From NCBI GenBank assembly GCA_964017145.1, contig OZ024840.1, positions 1,550,001 to 1,614,000 on the forward strand: DNA of 64,000 nt. The letters are read 5' to 3'. Below are positions 11,178 through 22,854 of the stretch, piece by piece; the stretch's first letter is position 1; every line of letters starts with the position of its first letter. The notes beneath the pieces were generated by a model that was not told where the DNA came from, searched no databases, and saw only the letters and a list, made by a program, of their open reading frames with translations. This DNA comes from Agrocybe praecox (taxonomy: Eukaryota; Basidiomycota; Agaricomycetes; Agaricales; Agrocybaceae). Position numbers and translations under genes: made by a program.

Positions 11178-11573
11178 TTAAGCAGAAAAAGTTGGGAAGC
11201 AATCTTTCAGCGTTTTGGAGTGTTTGTTTGCAGCATGCTCTTCCAATCTATATGAAAACCCGATAAGTTCTCGCTTGTTCTGTATTCTCATAGTACAACT
11301 TACGCAGGCGCGCGAGTGGTAATCAACTAGCCATTGCCATGTCAGAGAACAGGAGAGAAGACAGACAACAACTGCTCACGAATGGTTGTCTGCAAACTTG
11401 ACAAACTATTGACTTGGCAGACTCATTTACTTTTGCTTGACTCTTGGATCCTTTGGCTGCGCCCTTTTCTGCGTTACGCTCACGTTTTTGGGCAGCTTTA
11501 GCACCCTTTGAACGAAGATAATGATCAGCTTAGCAAGAGACTGTATCGGCCGTGATCCACTCACATTTCCCAT
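11178..11573 (-). CDS. Small zinc-finger protein, ZNF706/At2g23090-like
   Basis: Recovered from splice sites. Four exons: 11565-11573 (only ATG GGA AAT), 11380-11505, 11304-11326 and 11178-11247, giving 75 residues, the usual family length. The protein begins MGNGAKAAQKRERNA, has a short K/G/A-rich linker (KGSKSQAKVNESAKS), then a C2H2-like zinc finger: CQVCRQPF, a short spacer, LEEHAANKHSKTLKDCF. This N-terminus plus finger defines a small eukaryote-wide family (human ZNF706) with a proposed regulatory role; its exact role in fungi is not settled. It is head-to-head with the threonine aldolase gene (278 bp between starts). The 9-nt coding first exon is unusual but is required for the MGN start. 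Confidence 0.85.
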
Positions 11574-11851
11574 GATTATTCCAAGTAAAAAGGGGGTATT
11601 GAGATATGAAAAGATATTACAAAGGAGAAAGAGAAAAGAGTTCTGGACAACTACGGTAGTTGGATGGAAAAGGTACGCAGGATTCAACTTTCTTCCAGGA
11701 CTAAATAATTATTTGATTAGCTAATACGATCACCAAGCTCCGGCACCGGAGCGGGCTATCTCTCCTCAGAAATGGGACATGTGCGACCAATCCAAAATAA
11801 AATTTTGTCCCATACGCTGGCTTTATAATCGAGTCATCGACTCGGATTCTC

Positions 11852-13568
11852 ATGTTGCGTCGTCTTCCCACTTTCTTTCATCAACGTATATTCCCAGCTA
11901 GCATCCTCAGGAGAGCTATGTCGACCGAACCAAACTTTGCCGCCGTTGCAGACCAACTCAAATTTGACATCGTCTCCAAGACACATGCTCTGGAGAATGC
12001 TACCAAAAGAAAGGAAATCGCGAGGACGTTTGTCTGTGAGATTTTATGATTATCATCTTTGTGTGTAATGTTGACCTTATTTTTTTGCTTGTAGCCGATA
12101 CCGTAACAGGTTGGCGTTCTGAGTTATCTGATAAAAATACTGGTGTCTAACAGCGTTATCCAGTTCCAACGGAAGAAATGTATTCCTATGCTACCCTTGC
12201 GACATTGGGAGATGATGTGTACTTTGAACCCTCAACTGCGTATGTCGAATTTTCTCCTCAAGGTCCGATACATCGCTCATAGTTTCTAAAAGTGCTCTTG
12301 AGGCACATATAGCTAAAATCACTGGCAAGGAAGCCGGTCTGTTCATGCCTTCAGGGACTGCTTCAAATCAAATCGCGCTGAGGACCCACCTTAGGCAACC
12401 GCCATATTCTATTCTTTGCGACCACCGGGCACATATTCACAAGTGAGCATCTTGGTAATTGCAAGGATGGATATTTTGACGGCGATTCACGTAAGATATG
12501 AAGCTGGAGGTGCAGCTTTCCACTCGGGTGCAGCCGTCATTGCGGTCGTCCCTACTAATAGTAAGCTTTTCGGTTATCATATATTTTCAATTTATTCTTA
12601 CAGACTTTCTCAGGGCATCATCTGACTCTACAAGACGTGAAAGACAATATCATGATTACCACCGACGTTCATTTGTACGTTCTTATCTTTGCTTGAAAGA
12701 TTATGTCTTTACTCACATTTTACATCGTTGTTCTAGTGCCCCTACCGAAGTTGTCGCCTTGGAAAATTCCCTAAATGGGACCATCATACCCCAGGAAGAG
12801 GTCATAGCCATTTCAGACTATGTCCACTCCCTTGGCTTAAAGATGCATCTTGATGGCGCCCGCATCTGGCATGTAGCAGCTGAGACTCAAACCTCCCTCA
12901 AGGAGCTCTGCGATCCCTTCGACTCGGTTAGCTTATGTTTCAGCAAAGGCTTGGGTACGATCACCTTGATTGTTTTTCATTACTATACAACTATTAATAC
13001 CCTAATTTGTAGGTGCGCCCGTCGGATCTTGCCTCGTAGGCCCGAAAGATTTCATCGCCAAAGCTCGATGGTTCCGTAAGCTCTTTGGTGGTGGTATGCG
13101 CCAGACCGGGATTCTTGCCGGATGCGCTGCATATGCTTTGACCCACAATTTCCCCCAACTTCCCCGTGTTCACGCCCTGGCAAAGAGGTTAGAAACCGGT
13201 CTGGAAGAAATTGGTGCAACTATCTTGAGCAAAGCAGAAACTTGCATGGTGTGTATATCCTCATTCTAGCGATAACAAAAACCATGAATTAAATGTTCAA
13301 TTTCGCATAGATTTTCTACGATCCATCACCACTTGGGATTAACTACGACGAGGTCGCGGAACGAGGCTTAGCCCTTCCTGAACCACTATTCCTCGGTGGT
13401 TCTCGTCTTGTAGTTCACATTCAAACTTCCGAAGCAGCAGTTGAAGACTTTTTGCAACTCATTAAACAGCTAGCTGAAGAAAAGAAGGCGGCAGGCTTTG
13501 TACCCGCTCCCAAGGTCAATGGCTCTGAAATTAAGGATGTTTATGTTAGACGCGCTCCCAAGGCTTAG
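11852..13568 (+). CDS. GLY1: Low-specificity L-threonine aldolase
   Basis: PLP enzyme cleaving L-threonine/allo-threonine to glycine and acetaldehyde, a main glycine source in yeast. Nine exons: 11852-12035, 12095-12109 (15 nt), 12164-12239, 12293-12442, 12496-12560, 12614-12674, 12737-12954, 13013-13248 and 13311-13568, giving 420 residues. Landmarks: SDTVTVPTEEM, GDDVYFEPS, GKEAGLFMPSGTASNQ, CDHRAHIHKYEAGG, ALENSLNGTI, LHLDGAR-type stretch MHLDGARIW, SVSLCFSKGLGAPVGS (the Lys of SKGLGAP is the PLP Schiff-base lysine) and MRQTGILAGCAAYAL. The N-terminus MLRRLPTFFHQRIFPASILR is basic and Ser/Phe-rich, possibly mitochondrial; a second in-frame ATG (MSTEPNF, 11918) could give a cytosolic form. 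Dual targeting is inference. Confidence 0.93.
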
Positions 13569-13803
13569 GAAGCCTCGGACAGCGTTTTCAGTAGATTTAT
13601 TTATTAATATTTAGAGCACACTTTAGACTAATACAAGGGAATGAATGATATTTATGCCTCGCTATCGATTGTAGGGCACGAAACGTGAAAGATCTTTACT
13701 GTGTGCTGTGCAAGTTGAACTTCTTTTTACATCTATATTCTATACATTCTATCAAAAAATAAAAATCATATGAGGTCCAAAAGATCTGAAGGTGGACGTT
13801 CTT

Positions 13804-16140
13804 CTACTCAATTTCACCCTTCTCATCGACAGTCGATCTCGAAGGAATGCAAGAGGGGAATAAAGCCCACGTACATGCCATTGTCGCTGCCAGTGGTACA
13901 GTGACGTAAGTAAGGGATTTGATACCCTCGGCATTGAATATAGCGCCAGCAATAAGTGGAAAGATTGCTTTTGAAAGAAGTTAAAGCCTTGCATTGGCTC
14001 GGTCTGAGTTCGACTTACCTCCACCGAGGCTGGCAAATGAGGAGCTTGTGACTATAGTCAATCATCTGAAAGTACTAGACTAATGCAAAGGTACTTACAT
14101 CAAAGCCATTGCGACCATTTGAACGTCGCGCGGCAAGACATCTGTGGCCATAGCAAGACACGCAGGAAAAACGGGGCCGTAAAGGATGCCTATCACGCTT
14201 GTTGCAATGGCGTTTTCCACGTATGAATTGACAAACCAAATGGTTAGATGTACAGCGACAGAGGCAACACTTGAGATGAAAACTGATTAGGTACCATCCA
14301 AGGTAATTGACTCTAAAGCATTATTTAACTTACATGCACACATGGACAGTACGCTTCCGCTGAGCGAAGGAAAGGCTTGGGTAAAGTTAATAATCGGTTA
14401 AGTGGCCTTGTTAATGAAGTAAATTGGTCACAATGGAATACAAGTTCCCCAGATAAATCGGCCGAGACTTATGCCAGCCCAAAATCCTGCAGTAACGTAG
14501 CCTATCGTCCTTGGATGAGCATGCTGAAAACAATATCGTAAGCCAAATACGAGGCCGAGAATTGAAATATAAGGACCTTAGTTTTAAGCAGATACATCAC
14601 CATCTACACGGTTAACAAACAAAGTTAGGGAAAATAAATATATGCAGACATTTGATACGGACAAATCCTTGTGTGGTAGTCTCGCTAATGAAAAGAAATT
14701 GAAGCTTGTAAGCTAACTGCAGATTCAATTTGACATACCTCCCACAATACAACAATATAAAGAGAGATATTGCCCATTGATAGGGAAGGGATAATAAACG
14801 ACGTAAGGCTAGAAACCAGGTTAGAAAGCGTTATAAAAAAGTAGAAACCTTTTTACTTACTGCTATGTTTCGCATCTTTTTGTCGCCGTTCTCCAGTCCG
14901 AACAGTAAAACAATCTTTTTCCATGGGATCAGAGTCGACAGAGTAAGCTGTGCTTAAGACACTGGTACGAGCTATATTGTCGCATCTTTCTATAATCAAT
15001 TCGTCGGAGGTAGGTTTGAATGCGATCCCAAGGAAAAGCAAATTGATAGCGGACAACAGTAGAGAGCCATAGTAAAACCGATACCAGGGTACACCTGTCG
15101 CTATGATAGTCTGACAAACGATGGGAGAGATGACGCTTCCTAGGCCTGGGAGTAGCCGTGAGTAATATACCAAGCCAACGGATTGTTGGAACTTACTCGC
15201 AAGTCCAAAACCATAGCCTAGTGCCTGTTTGGGACCCGAAGCGAAGTACAAGTTCCTACAAACATAGCCATTAGATTATATTTGGAATTACAAGCAATCG
15301 TTCTCACAAGGGCGCTAGGTGAGTTGCGTATCGTTAATATTATGACAAGACGCCCGAAGGGAGCAAGTAATTTTTACCTGTGAGTAGCGCACGCGAGAAT
15401 GCCGAAAAGACGTAGGCCATAAACATAGCCGGGAAACCAGTCCTAGAGCCCATCATGACAAAATACAAAGCATGGATGATGCTTGCAATTATGAGTAGGA
15501 GATGTCTTGCCTGTAGATCCGAATCTCCATGGGGTCCAGGACTGGAATTCCAGTGAATTCGTCCAAGAAATTTCGTAAAGACTCCGAGTAACAATGTCCC
15601 TGCGAAGTAGCTACCAAACAGTAGATCTTAGACCCAAGATTAACATATGTTACGGAACGTACCCGCACGTTGTACCAGCAAATAACGAGGACGATAGTAT
15701 GGACGTGAGGTTGAACTGCACAACCAAGTCTAAAGGAAGAATGGTTAGATAGGAATGAAAAGCCTTTAAAATCTTGTTTGATGACTGACATGGCATGACG
15801 GTTCCCGTAACTTACAAAACTAATTTCAGAATGGTGAAATTTTCTTTGGGAGTTTCGAACGCGCCTGACCTCCATCCGCCCAACCCCCTACGAAAAGGGC
15901 AAAAAATCCACTCGCTAGACGCCACATCATTAGACGTTCGCAACTTGGAAGGTCTTCCTGGTCATCTATATTTTTGCTGGGGGTTGGGGTTGGCGCGCGG
16001 CTATTCACAGCAGTGGGTGTTAAACTTGGGTATGGTGTATCATTTGAAGTGCCCGCAATAAAAAAGGCCTTCGGTTGTCTGGCTGATTCAACCGTTTTCG
16101 CTGATTCGGAAGAGTAAACAACGGGCAAGAGAGAAACCAT
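13804..16140 (-). CDS. MFS transporter, tandem copy 1
   Basis: Polytopic major facilitator superfamily permease, paralogous to the gene at 19266-21764. Exons I could phase: 15870-16140, 15790-15810 (21 nt), 15663-15729, 15378-15610, 15308-15314 (7 nt), 15197-15255, 14861-15145, 14739-14808, 14663-14684, 14577-14603 and about 14442-14523; further exons run to the stop at 13804. Landmarks: RLASGFFALFVGGWADG, VTGTVMPY, SLFAGTTCG, LYFASGPKQALGYGFGLA, SVISPIVCQTIIATG, SETTTQGF, HAHPRTIGYVTAGFWAG, GRFIWG, YGPVFPACLAMATDVLP and a last helix SLTYVTVPLAATMACTWALF. About 12 membrane segments are expected, with a Ser/Thr/Pro-rich cytosolic N-terminus. The substrate is unknown. The start is placed at MVSLLPVV because no ATG precedes it in frame; an upstream exon cannot be excluded. 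Confidence 0.8.
15308..15314 (-). other. 7-nt microexon of MFS copy 1
   Basis: CGCCCTT on the minus strand, between acceptor cacctag and donor gtgaga. With flanking split codons it encodes Ala-Pro-Leu before NLYFASG and restores the frame between the LLTG end of one membrane exon and the next. The tandem paralog has a 7-nt exon at the same place. Confidence 0.6.
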
Positions 16141-17534
16141 GGGCACGTCAATGGGAGGTTTATCAACGGTCAACTCCGTTACTGGCTGGCCTTGTATATC
16201 TTTGTCGTAAGGATGGGTTATCACGCCACAAGAGGATAGAGAACTGTCGGTATATTCTTGATCAGGCCGACCTGCTACGAGCACACTGTTAGCGTTGATA
16301 AGAGACCCGAGAGCAAGGGGGACAATAATTTCGGGCAAAAATGCATAGGGTCCTCTTATAAGGTCATGTTTGAGTCCACGCTACGCAGTCTTCAAGGGAG
16401 TGGGGCTCAAGAATAGCAAGAGTTGACCCAAATTCAAAGCCCTCCAAAAGATCAAGAACCAGAAGTTCCAAATGAAATCGTTGACAGAAAATTTCACGCT
16501 GAAGTAACTTTAATGATTCGTTCGTAGATAGGGGATGCTAAAAATCAAAAGCATCATCGAAACTGCAAAGACCATGGACGTCACAGCTTACTTGGAAACG
16601 TTGCTGGTATCGTAAATCTTCTTGCTACTTCCTAGCAAATGGATGTTGGTTGCAGAGGACAGAGAAAATTCATTGTGTAATATGACGGTATCAGCCATAG
16701 GGTATAGCAAGTCCAAATTATGTGTTTTGGTTGATTTATTATCCACTTCCTCTACCTAGAAGATCCTGTGCGTCTGAAGACTATCTGGAAGTGATCAGTG
16801 GTCACTTCCGGGACGTCCGATGTCTATCAGCATCTCCACGCCCTGCGACTCGGTCCCGAATATTCAAAATTCGCCAATGAAGCCATGCACGACTCGAAAC
16901 ACGTTTAGATCAGAATTTGTAGCCGCCAAAGCAGCAGAAAACTTTCAAGTTTATTTTCAAGTGGAAGGAATTGGTCTTGCACTTATCGGCTGCGGTTGTT
17001 CCACATGTAATGTGCAACGAGTCTTGGTTGTATTCGCAAATGGAACTGGCAAGTCAATACCAGTCGACACAGGCGTATGTAGAGGTAGCGTTCCGTTGCC
17101 ATTTGATCCGCCACGGCAATCCCGGCATAATTTTACCGGATTGTTGGGCCGGAAGGGAATCATCAGTAAATCGTTGAAAATGCTTGAAAAATGTCTAAGT
17201 ATCACTAAACTTCAGCATGAGCTCAAGGACTATGTAAGAATGGTGCTTCCCAGTATCGTGACTAGCTAATAACCTCGCACATCTTGTTCCAAAAAATAGG
17301 ATCCGTCGGCGGCGCAAGGGAATTATCGTTAACTATGTATACTTATTACGATTTATCCACTCGGACTCGGACGTGCACTATCATCTTGTTATCTTATCTT
17401 CAAAAGTCTCGAATCCACGATAACTTATCTTGCGGATCCTTAAGAAATTTTGCTAGGTGGTTTAATCGATTCAATATGCGTATCGACCGTTAGCTCGATT
17501 CTGATAGAAACGAGCGATAAGGCATTGATATCTA
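16141..17534. other. Intergenic region 5' of MFS copy 1, one unexplained open frame
   Basis: The first part is presumably the promoter and 5' UTR of MFS copy 1. An open frame on the + strand (16820-17269) is listed separately. The rest shows nothing I recognise. Confidence 0.5.
16820..17269 (+). CDS. Hypothetical open frame of 149 codons
   Basis: Uninterrupted frame starting MSISISTPCDSV, with a Cys cluster (IGCGCSTCNVQ) and a Leu/Lys-rich C-terminal helix (KSLKMLEKCLSITKLQHE). No family recognised and no splice sites that extend it convincingly. It sits between the MFS promoter and the foldback element, so it may be chance, a young gene or a remnant. Confidence 0.2.
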   Translation: MSISISTPCDSVPNIQNSPMKPCTTRNTFRSEFVAAKAAENFQVYFQVEGIGLALIGCGCSTCNVQRVLVVFANGTGKSIPVDTGVCRGSVPLPFDPPRQSRHNFTGLLGRKGIISKSLKMLEKCLSITKLQHELKDYVRMVLPSIVTS

Positions 17535-18010
17535 CTCGTAACCGAAAAAAGTAACCGTGATCATGTGATCTGGGTCTAATTCTCTCTTCTCGCGCACAAA
17601 AAGAATTGTGTACAGGACACGCATTCACCACAAGAGTCCAGATATTTTAATATAAATTGACAGTTTATATGGTGAAGTACTGTCATTCAAACTTACTAGT
17701 CTGAATGTTTATTTCTAGCCTCAAAATAAGAATAATTCTTTCGGGTGTATGTAAAATGTGTCCATCAACATCAGCAATGGCTAGTTGCTTCCACATATCA
17801 CCCACAGTTATTCTGAGCTCATTAATATCTGTAAGCAATGATATGAACTGGTCTATAGCATTTTTAGCTCATTCCAAATAGCTTTGGTGCCATAAAAAGC
17901 AAGAAAATCTAAGGGATGGTAAAACAGTGCAGAGGAATGAACACCAAGATGTAAGGCAAACATTTATTTTATGGTATGTTGCAAATAAATTATACTAAAA
18001 TAGAAGGGAG
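17535..18010 (+). repeat. Left arm of the foldback element
   Basis: Inverted counterpart of the right arm. Perfect over the terminal 35 bp, then interrupted by substitutions and small indels. The inner limit near 18010 is approximate. Confidence 0.7.
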
Positions 18011-18019
18011 AAGTAGTAA

Positions 18020-18493
18020 AGCTCACCTCTCCCAAAATATTCTATTTTATAATAGCTGTATGCGCTCGAAAAAGTGATTCAATGAATATGGCATCCAACT
18101 GTTTTACCATCCCTTAGAATTTCTTGATTTTTATAGCACCTGACCAGTTTATGACAGGCCAAAAAATGCTATAGGTTATTTGGCTGCTCCTATTACATAT
18201 ATTAATGAGTTCAAAGTAACTGTGCATACTATGTGGAAGGAGCCAGTCATTGCTAATGTGGACAAACACATTTTACATATGCCCGAAAGAGTTATGTCTA
18301 TTTCATAGCGAAAAATAATGATTTGGTATTTTAAATTTACATGTGGGTACTTCACTATCCTTTCTATTAATTTACATCAAAAATTAGGAACTTTTGTAGT
18401 GAGTGTGTGTGCTGAACGCAGTTCTTTTCGTATGTGAGAAGCAGGAATTAAGACACGAATCACATGATCACGGTTACTTTTTTCGGTTACGAG
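18020..18493 (-). repeat. Right arm of the foldback element
   Basis: Reverse complement of the left arm; its outer end CGGTTACGAG abuts a TA dinucleotide at 18494-18495. The inner limit near 18020 is approximate. Confidence 0.7.
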
Positions 18494-19265
18494 TATTGGA
18501 TAAAAACCACTACACGGTTACAGAAATAGTAAAGTTGAACGCTTTTGTTGACTCACGGGCGCTTCTCTTCTTATTTACTACTACTCATAAACTTATTACA
18601 CGCACATTTACGTCGTTCCAACGCCACTGGTTCATGGTCTTCGTTCGTTCCTCTGCCAACTCACCGTCAATCTCATCCTTCCGATTCGGAAAAACGCCAC
18701 ATCATTTTTCCACATCCCAAAAAACCCGTTCGCTTCTTGGTGTAGTCCCTCATTGGATACTATAACCTCTTGATAACCTCCCTAAACTTGGATTTATTAA
18801 CAGAAATACGGAATATTACGTGACATATTCTTCTTCTACTAATTGGTGCTACATCACTTATTCATCGATTTTCAGATAACGCAGACCGAGAGGGTACGGC
18901 CGGGGCGGGAGAGCTACGCGACTTCTTCGGGTTAATGGCATGCTTAATTTGGAAAATACTTCCTATTTTGGACTTCAAAGTCTTCGAGGGTGTGTGTGCA
19001 AATAGGATCAACTAGGATGAAAGAAGACTTTACGAAAAGATGACTAAAAATTTCTTCGATAAACTTCTAAATTCTATTCAAAACAATTTAAAATCTATAA
19101 CTTTTCCATCGGTTACGCTGCGCACTTATCAGCGCAACATTATCTTCAAAGGGAAGCCCATTTACTAGAGAGAGAAAAAGGAATTATTTACAAGTAAAGA
19201 TGAGCAAGGCAAATAGAAGCAATCCATAGGTCGAAGGCCAAATTTTACCACAAAATGAAGGCCTC
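18494..19265. other. Intergenic region downstream of MFS copy 2
   Basis: AT-rich sequence between the foldback element and the end of MFS copy 2. Short open frames are present but none shows coding character I trust. Confidence 0.5.
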
Positions 19266-21764
19266 TTATCGCTGAGAAGGCCTTCTTGATGGGAATAAAG
19301 CCCATAGACACACTAAAGAACCTGCAAGAGGAACAGTAATATAAACCAAGGTCCTAACGCCCATGACGCTAGATATGACGCCAGCGATAAAAGAGAAGAG
19401 AGCTAATTGGCGCATAAAGTTGAGCAAAGACGTCAGCGAAGAAATCAGTGACATACATGATCCAAAACTAGATGCTGTGGAGCTAAAACGAGCAGAAGCG
19501 GTGATGAGGTTACTCGAACTTCAGCTAGAAGCTAGAATCAACGACGTACATCAGTCCCATGCTAACCATCATAACTTCAGGAGGTAGGACATCGTTGGCC
19601 AATGCAAGGCATCCGGGAAAAACTGGTCCAAATGCCAAACCAATGATAGCAGTAGCGAAGGAGTCCCCGAAATTCGAATCGACTTTCCATATTATGATTT
19701 CCATGGTTAAGCCAATCACTAGAAGAAGCAGCATCTGATTGAGCTTATGCAGCGGATCGAAGGTCCACAGAGGTAACTCACATCTAGATGACATCAACGA
19801 ACTGGATTTTTTCCCGCAATGGTCCAAATAAAAATGCTTACAGGAAAAGCTGCACCAGATATTTCCTCTGCGTATAGTTCAACCTATCCGCAAGACGTGT
19901 GTTAATTGATTTTAATGGCAGAGACATTAAAATATCCTCTCACCTTGTCATTACATACCCCCAGACAAATCTGCCAACTGATATACCCGCCCAAAAGCCA
20001 GATGTAACATAGCCCACAGTTTTAGGATTGGCATGCTAATAGAACGTTAGTTTGTGCAAATTTTGATTGGTCAAAAACCGGACCCTTGATCCAAGAAGGT
20101 AAGATACCATCTATAATAGTTTGCTCGTTAGTGTATTCATATGAAAGTAAAACACCGAGAAACGAACAAATCCCTGTGTCGACGTTTCACTAAGGGCTTT
20201 CGTCATTAAAAATGAATTATTTCGAGATGTTTTGAGGACATACGCGCCACAATATAAAAAGGCGAACATCCCGATGGCCCATAAGTAGGGTAGCTTTATG
20301 GCCCACAGAAGGGCTGAGCCTGGACAAACGCGAACACCGCCGTTAGAATATGCATTAAAGCGCATAATTAGGAAGAATATAATGGCACGCACTACTACAA
20401 TTTTTTGGTGCTCCATGTTTTCCAGACACGTTTAATTTGGTTTGGTCTCGCAATTCATCCACAGTAGAGACAGTATCCTGAGTCCATAGTTTTTCGACCT
20501 TATCAGTGGTGACTTCTGCAAGGGCGTTCCGGCAATCTCGCTGGAACTCGGCAGGAGTAGGTCTAAAGCTAAGCACCAAAAATGTTACATTGAACGCCGA
20601 AAGGACCAGGGAACCAAAGTAGAATTTGAACCACGGAACTCCCATAGCAATAATGGCCTGGCAAACGATGGGTGATATAGTACCTCCGACGCCTGGGAAC
20701 AAGTGAGAAGGTTGGAATATGTATACATAAGAAATTGCTCACTCCACAGGCCATAAGCATAACCAATAGATTGTTTGCGTACTTGAGCGTAATATGCATT
20801 CCTGTTCAAAGTTGAGAATTCTGTTTCTTCAATTAGAGAATGGAAGTAATCACAGAGAGCCTGTGGGCAATACAAAAATGATCAGTTGCAGCCATAGTAA
20901 AAACCAGCACCGAGATCTATACTCACCTGTCAAAATAGCACGCGCAAATGCGGCAACAGAGTAAGCCGCAAAAGAACCTCCAAATCCGCCTCGTGCACCC
21001 ATCATGATGAAAAAAATGCCATGAACAACACTAGAAATCAGAAGAGACAAAAGCCGAGCTTGTGAAGGGGAGAAGCCAATTGTAGGGTGGCCTTTTGAGA
21101 ACTTGGGGGTCCAACTCCACTGTGTTTTGCTCAAGTCGAAGCGCCCAAGTCCGTTGATAATTGTTTCTAGCAACAAGGTTCCGATGAGGAATCTAATAAG
21201 AAATTCAACAATATAAATGGGGACATAATCCAAAATGATGCTAACCCGAGAGTGCTACCAGCGAATAGTAGTGAGGACATCATGAAGCTGATATGAAAGT
21301 CGGCCATGAAATCTACCGATGGCGATATGAGAATCGATAATAAGCCTTGTATATTTCAACTCACAAGGAAGGACCGTTCCAGTGACTGCGCATACAAGGC
21401 ACATGCGTCAATAACGTCGTGAAAGTAACGAGAAAATAAAACAATTACCACCATCGCCCCATCCGCACATAAAAAAGGCAAAATATCCACTTGCCAGGCG
21501 CCATCTCATTCGGTCCTTTGATGGTGATGTTACACTTGAATCTTCGGAGATCTTCGACACAAGGTGGTGACTCGTGCTTGAATCTGAAGGAGAGCTTTGC
21601 GCAAGATGTTGATTCGCTACACAAGTCTTCGAGGCATCGCCCCGCAACGGTGAATCAGTTAGTAGAACAAGCGAGGGACGCTTGAGTGTTTGGATCGCTT
21701 CTGATACTTTGGCGGCACCTATAGTATTTGGGGTCCGTGTGTCTTCGGAGTCGTTCGAAGGCAT
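19266..21764 (-). CDS. MFS transporter, tandem copy 2
   Basis: Paralog of the gene at 13804-16140, same strand and same exon design. First exons: 21449-21764 and 21365-21385 (21 nt, as in copy 1); a 7-nt exon lies at 20854-20860. Landmarks: RWRLASGYFAFFMCGWGDG, VTGTVLPYFMADFHISFM, SSLLFAGSTLG, GARGGFGGSFAAYSVAAF, NAYYAQVRKQSIGYAYGL, GTISPIVCQAIIAMGVPW, STQGF-MVSYLLGSR, HANPKTVGYVTSGFWAG, GRFVWG, AFGPVFPGCLALANDVLP and the last helix VYITVPLAGSLVCLWALF. The N-terminal ~90 residues are Ser/Thr-rich and presumably cytosolic, with the start at MPSNDSEDTRTP. Substrate unknown. Copy 2 lies 3.1 kb upstream of copy 1 in transcription direction, indicating tandem duplication. Confidence 0.8.
20854..20860 (-). 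other. 7-nt microexon of MFS copy 2
   Basis: GCTCTCT on the minus strand, after acceptor cccacag and before a weak donor gtgatt. It encodes Gly-Ser-Leu with split codons and leads into NAYYAQV. Same length and phase as the 7-nt exon of copy 1. Confidence 0.55.
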
Positions 21765-22854
21765 GATCAGGGAATGTCACAGTCAGGGACAGTTATACAG
21801 CGCGTTAGCAGTGAATTGGACCTGGAGAGAGGAGTCGGTTTATGACTGTAGATGAACTGCCAGACAACCTTAAGTACAAAAATCCAAGAGAATATCTGGG
21901 CCCATTCAGGCCCGTTTTCCAGCAAAGAAGGCAGATAGATTGCCAGACTTAGTTCGTTCGTTCCTCAATTCCGAAGAACGTTGGCAGGTGTGAAAACTGA
22001 AAATCGCATTATTTCTTCGTGGGACGCCAAGGTTCGGAAAATTTGCCTTTCAGCTAGCAGTTCATGGACATATATTGTGTCTTGTAGAGAAAAGTCTGCC
22101 ACAAGGTAAGTACACGGATCATATAGAAGACAAGAAGCGTACTTCAAGCAGCGTCTTGTGTTCGGCAAGCCCACCACGATGTTGTTTGTCGGTCTCCAGA
22201 AATATAGAATACATTCAAAATTTTCGCTCGAGTTGAGGTGGCCTCCTATAAACGTAAAGAAGGACATAGTTGAGATTTCCGAAGGGCCGACATCCTTCAG
22301 ATAACGATAATAGTTAATCTTCGCGTAAGTTCACGCGGAAAATTGTTCGCTCCAAAAAGTCGTCTTGTTGTAAGGGTCTCCTAAGATCCGGCCATTCTCT
22401 CAAGTGATTCGTGTAACTTGCAAACAGGTTTCTCTTAGAAAGCAACTTTTCTTGATCTGGACGGTGGTAGAGAGAGAGAAAAAGGCCAGTTTGCAGTGAG
22501 TAAATCCAGTCAAACCTGATTTTCAAAAAGAGAAGTATGACTGTGTACTAGACGCCGCTTGTATAATTGACGGTTGTCGATTATGGAGTCGGAACATTAT
22601 CAGACGTCATATAGATCGCGGCACTTCGAAGTTCAATCCACCAGGTCGGTCAGAAAGGAAAGGAGGAAAAACACCCATTCATCATTCATCATTCCAGTGA
22701 ACTGACTCGGTTACGCGTCACACGTGCGCGTGCTACTAGAAGTGCTATTACTAGTAACTCGTCTGGTGAGCCAAGTCAAAACGCGTCTTTTATTTCCGTT
22801 CACTCCAAGCCCAACAGTCTCCTATCTCTATTGACTTCTTTTCCAACCCGAACA
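21765..22854. other. Divergent intergenic region between MFS copy 2 and PTH2
   Basis: About 1.1 kb holding both promoters. The last 150 bp before PTH2 contain CT-rich 5' UTR sequence. I see no coding region or RNA gene. Confidence 0.5.

Larger units (their letters stand above)
17535..18493. mobile_element. 959-bp foldback (inverted-repeat) element, non-autonomous DNA transposon-like
   Basis: The two halves are inverted copies of each other. The outer 35 bp (from CTCGTAACCG to TGATCATGTGAT) match perfectly between 17535-17569 and the complement of 18459-18493. Similarity continues inward at a lower level to near the centre, for example AGGGATGGTAAAACAG at about 17914 with its complement at about 18099, and ACTCATTAATAT-like blocks. 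The element is flanked by TA on both sides, consistent with a TA target duplication as in Tc1/mariner-type elements. No transposase-like open frame exists inside, so it would depend on an element elsewhere. It lies between two tandem MFS genes. Confidence 0.8.

Noticed and set aside
13752..14036. Minus-strand frame at the MFS copy 1 3' end
   Set aside because: Wrong frame: the homologous last helix of the paralog is encoded in another frame of the same segment and stops at 13804.
18403..18765. 120-codon plus-strand frame over the right end of the foldback element
   Set aside because: It starts inside the inverted arm and crosses the element boundary; no coding signal beyond chance length.
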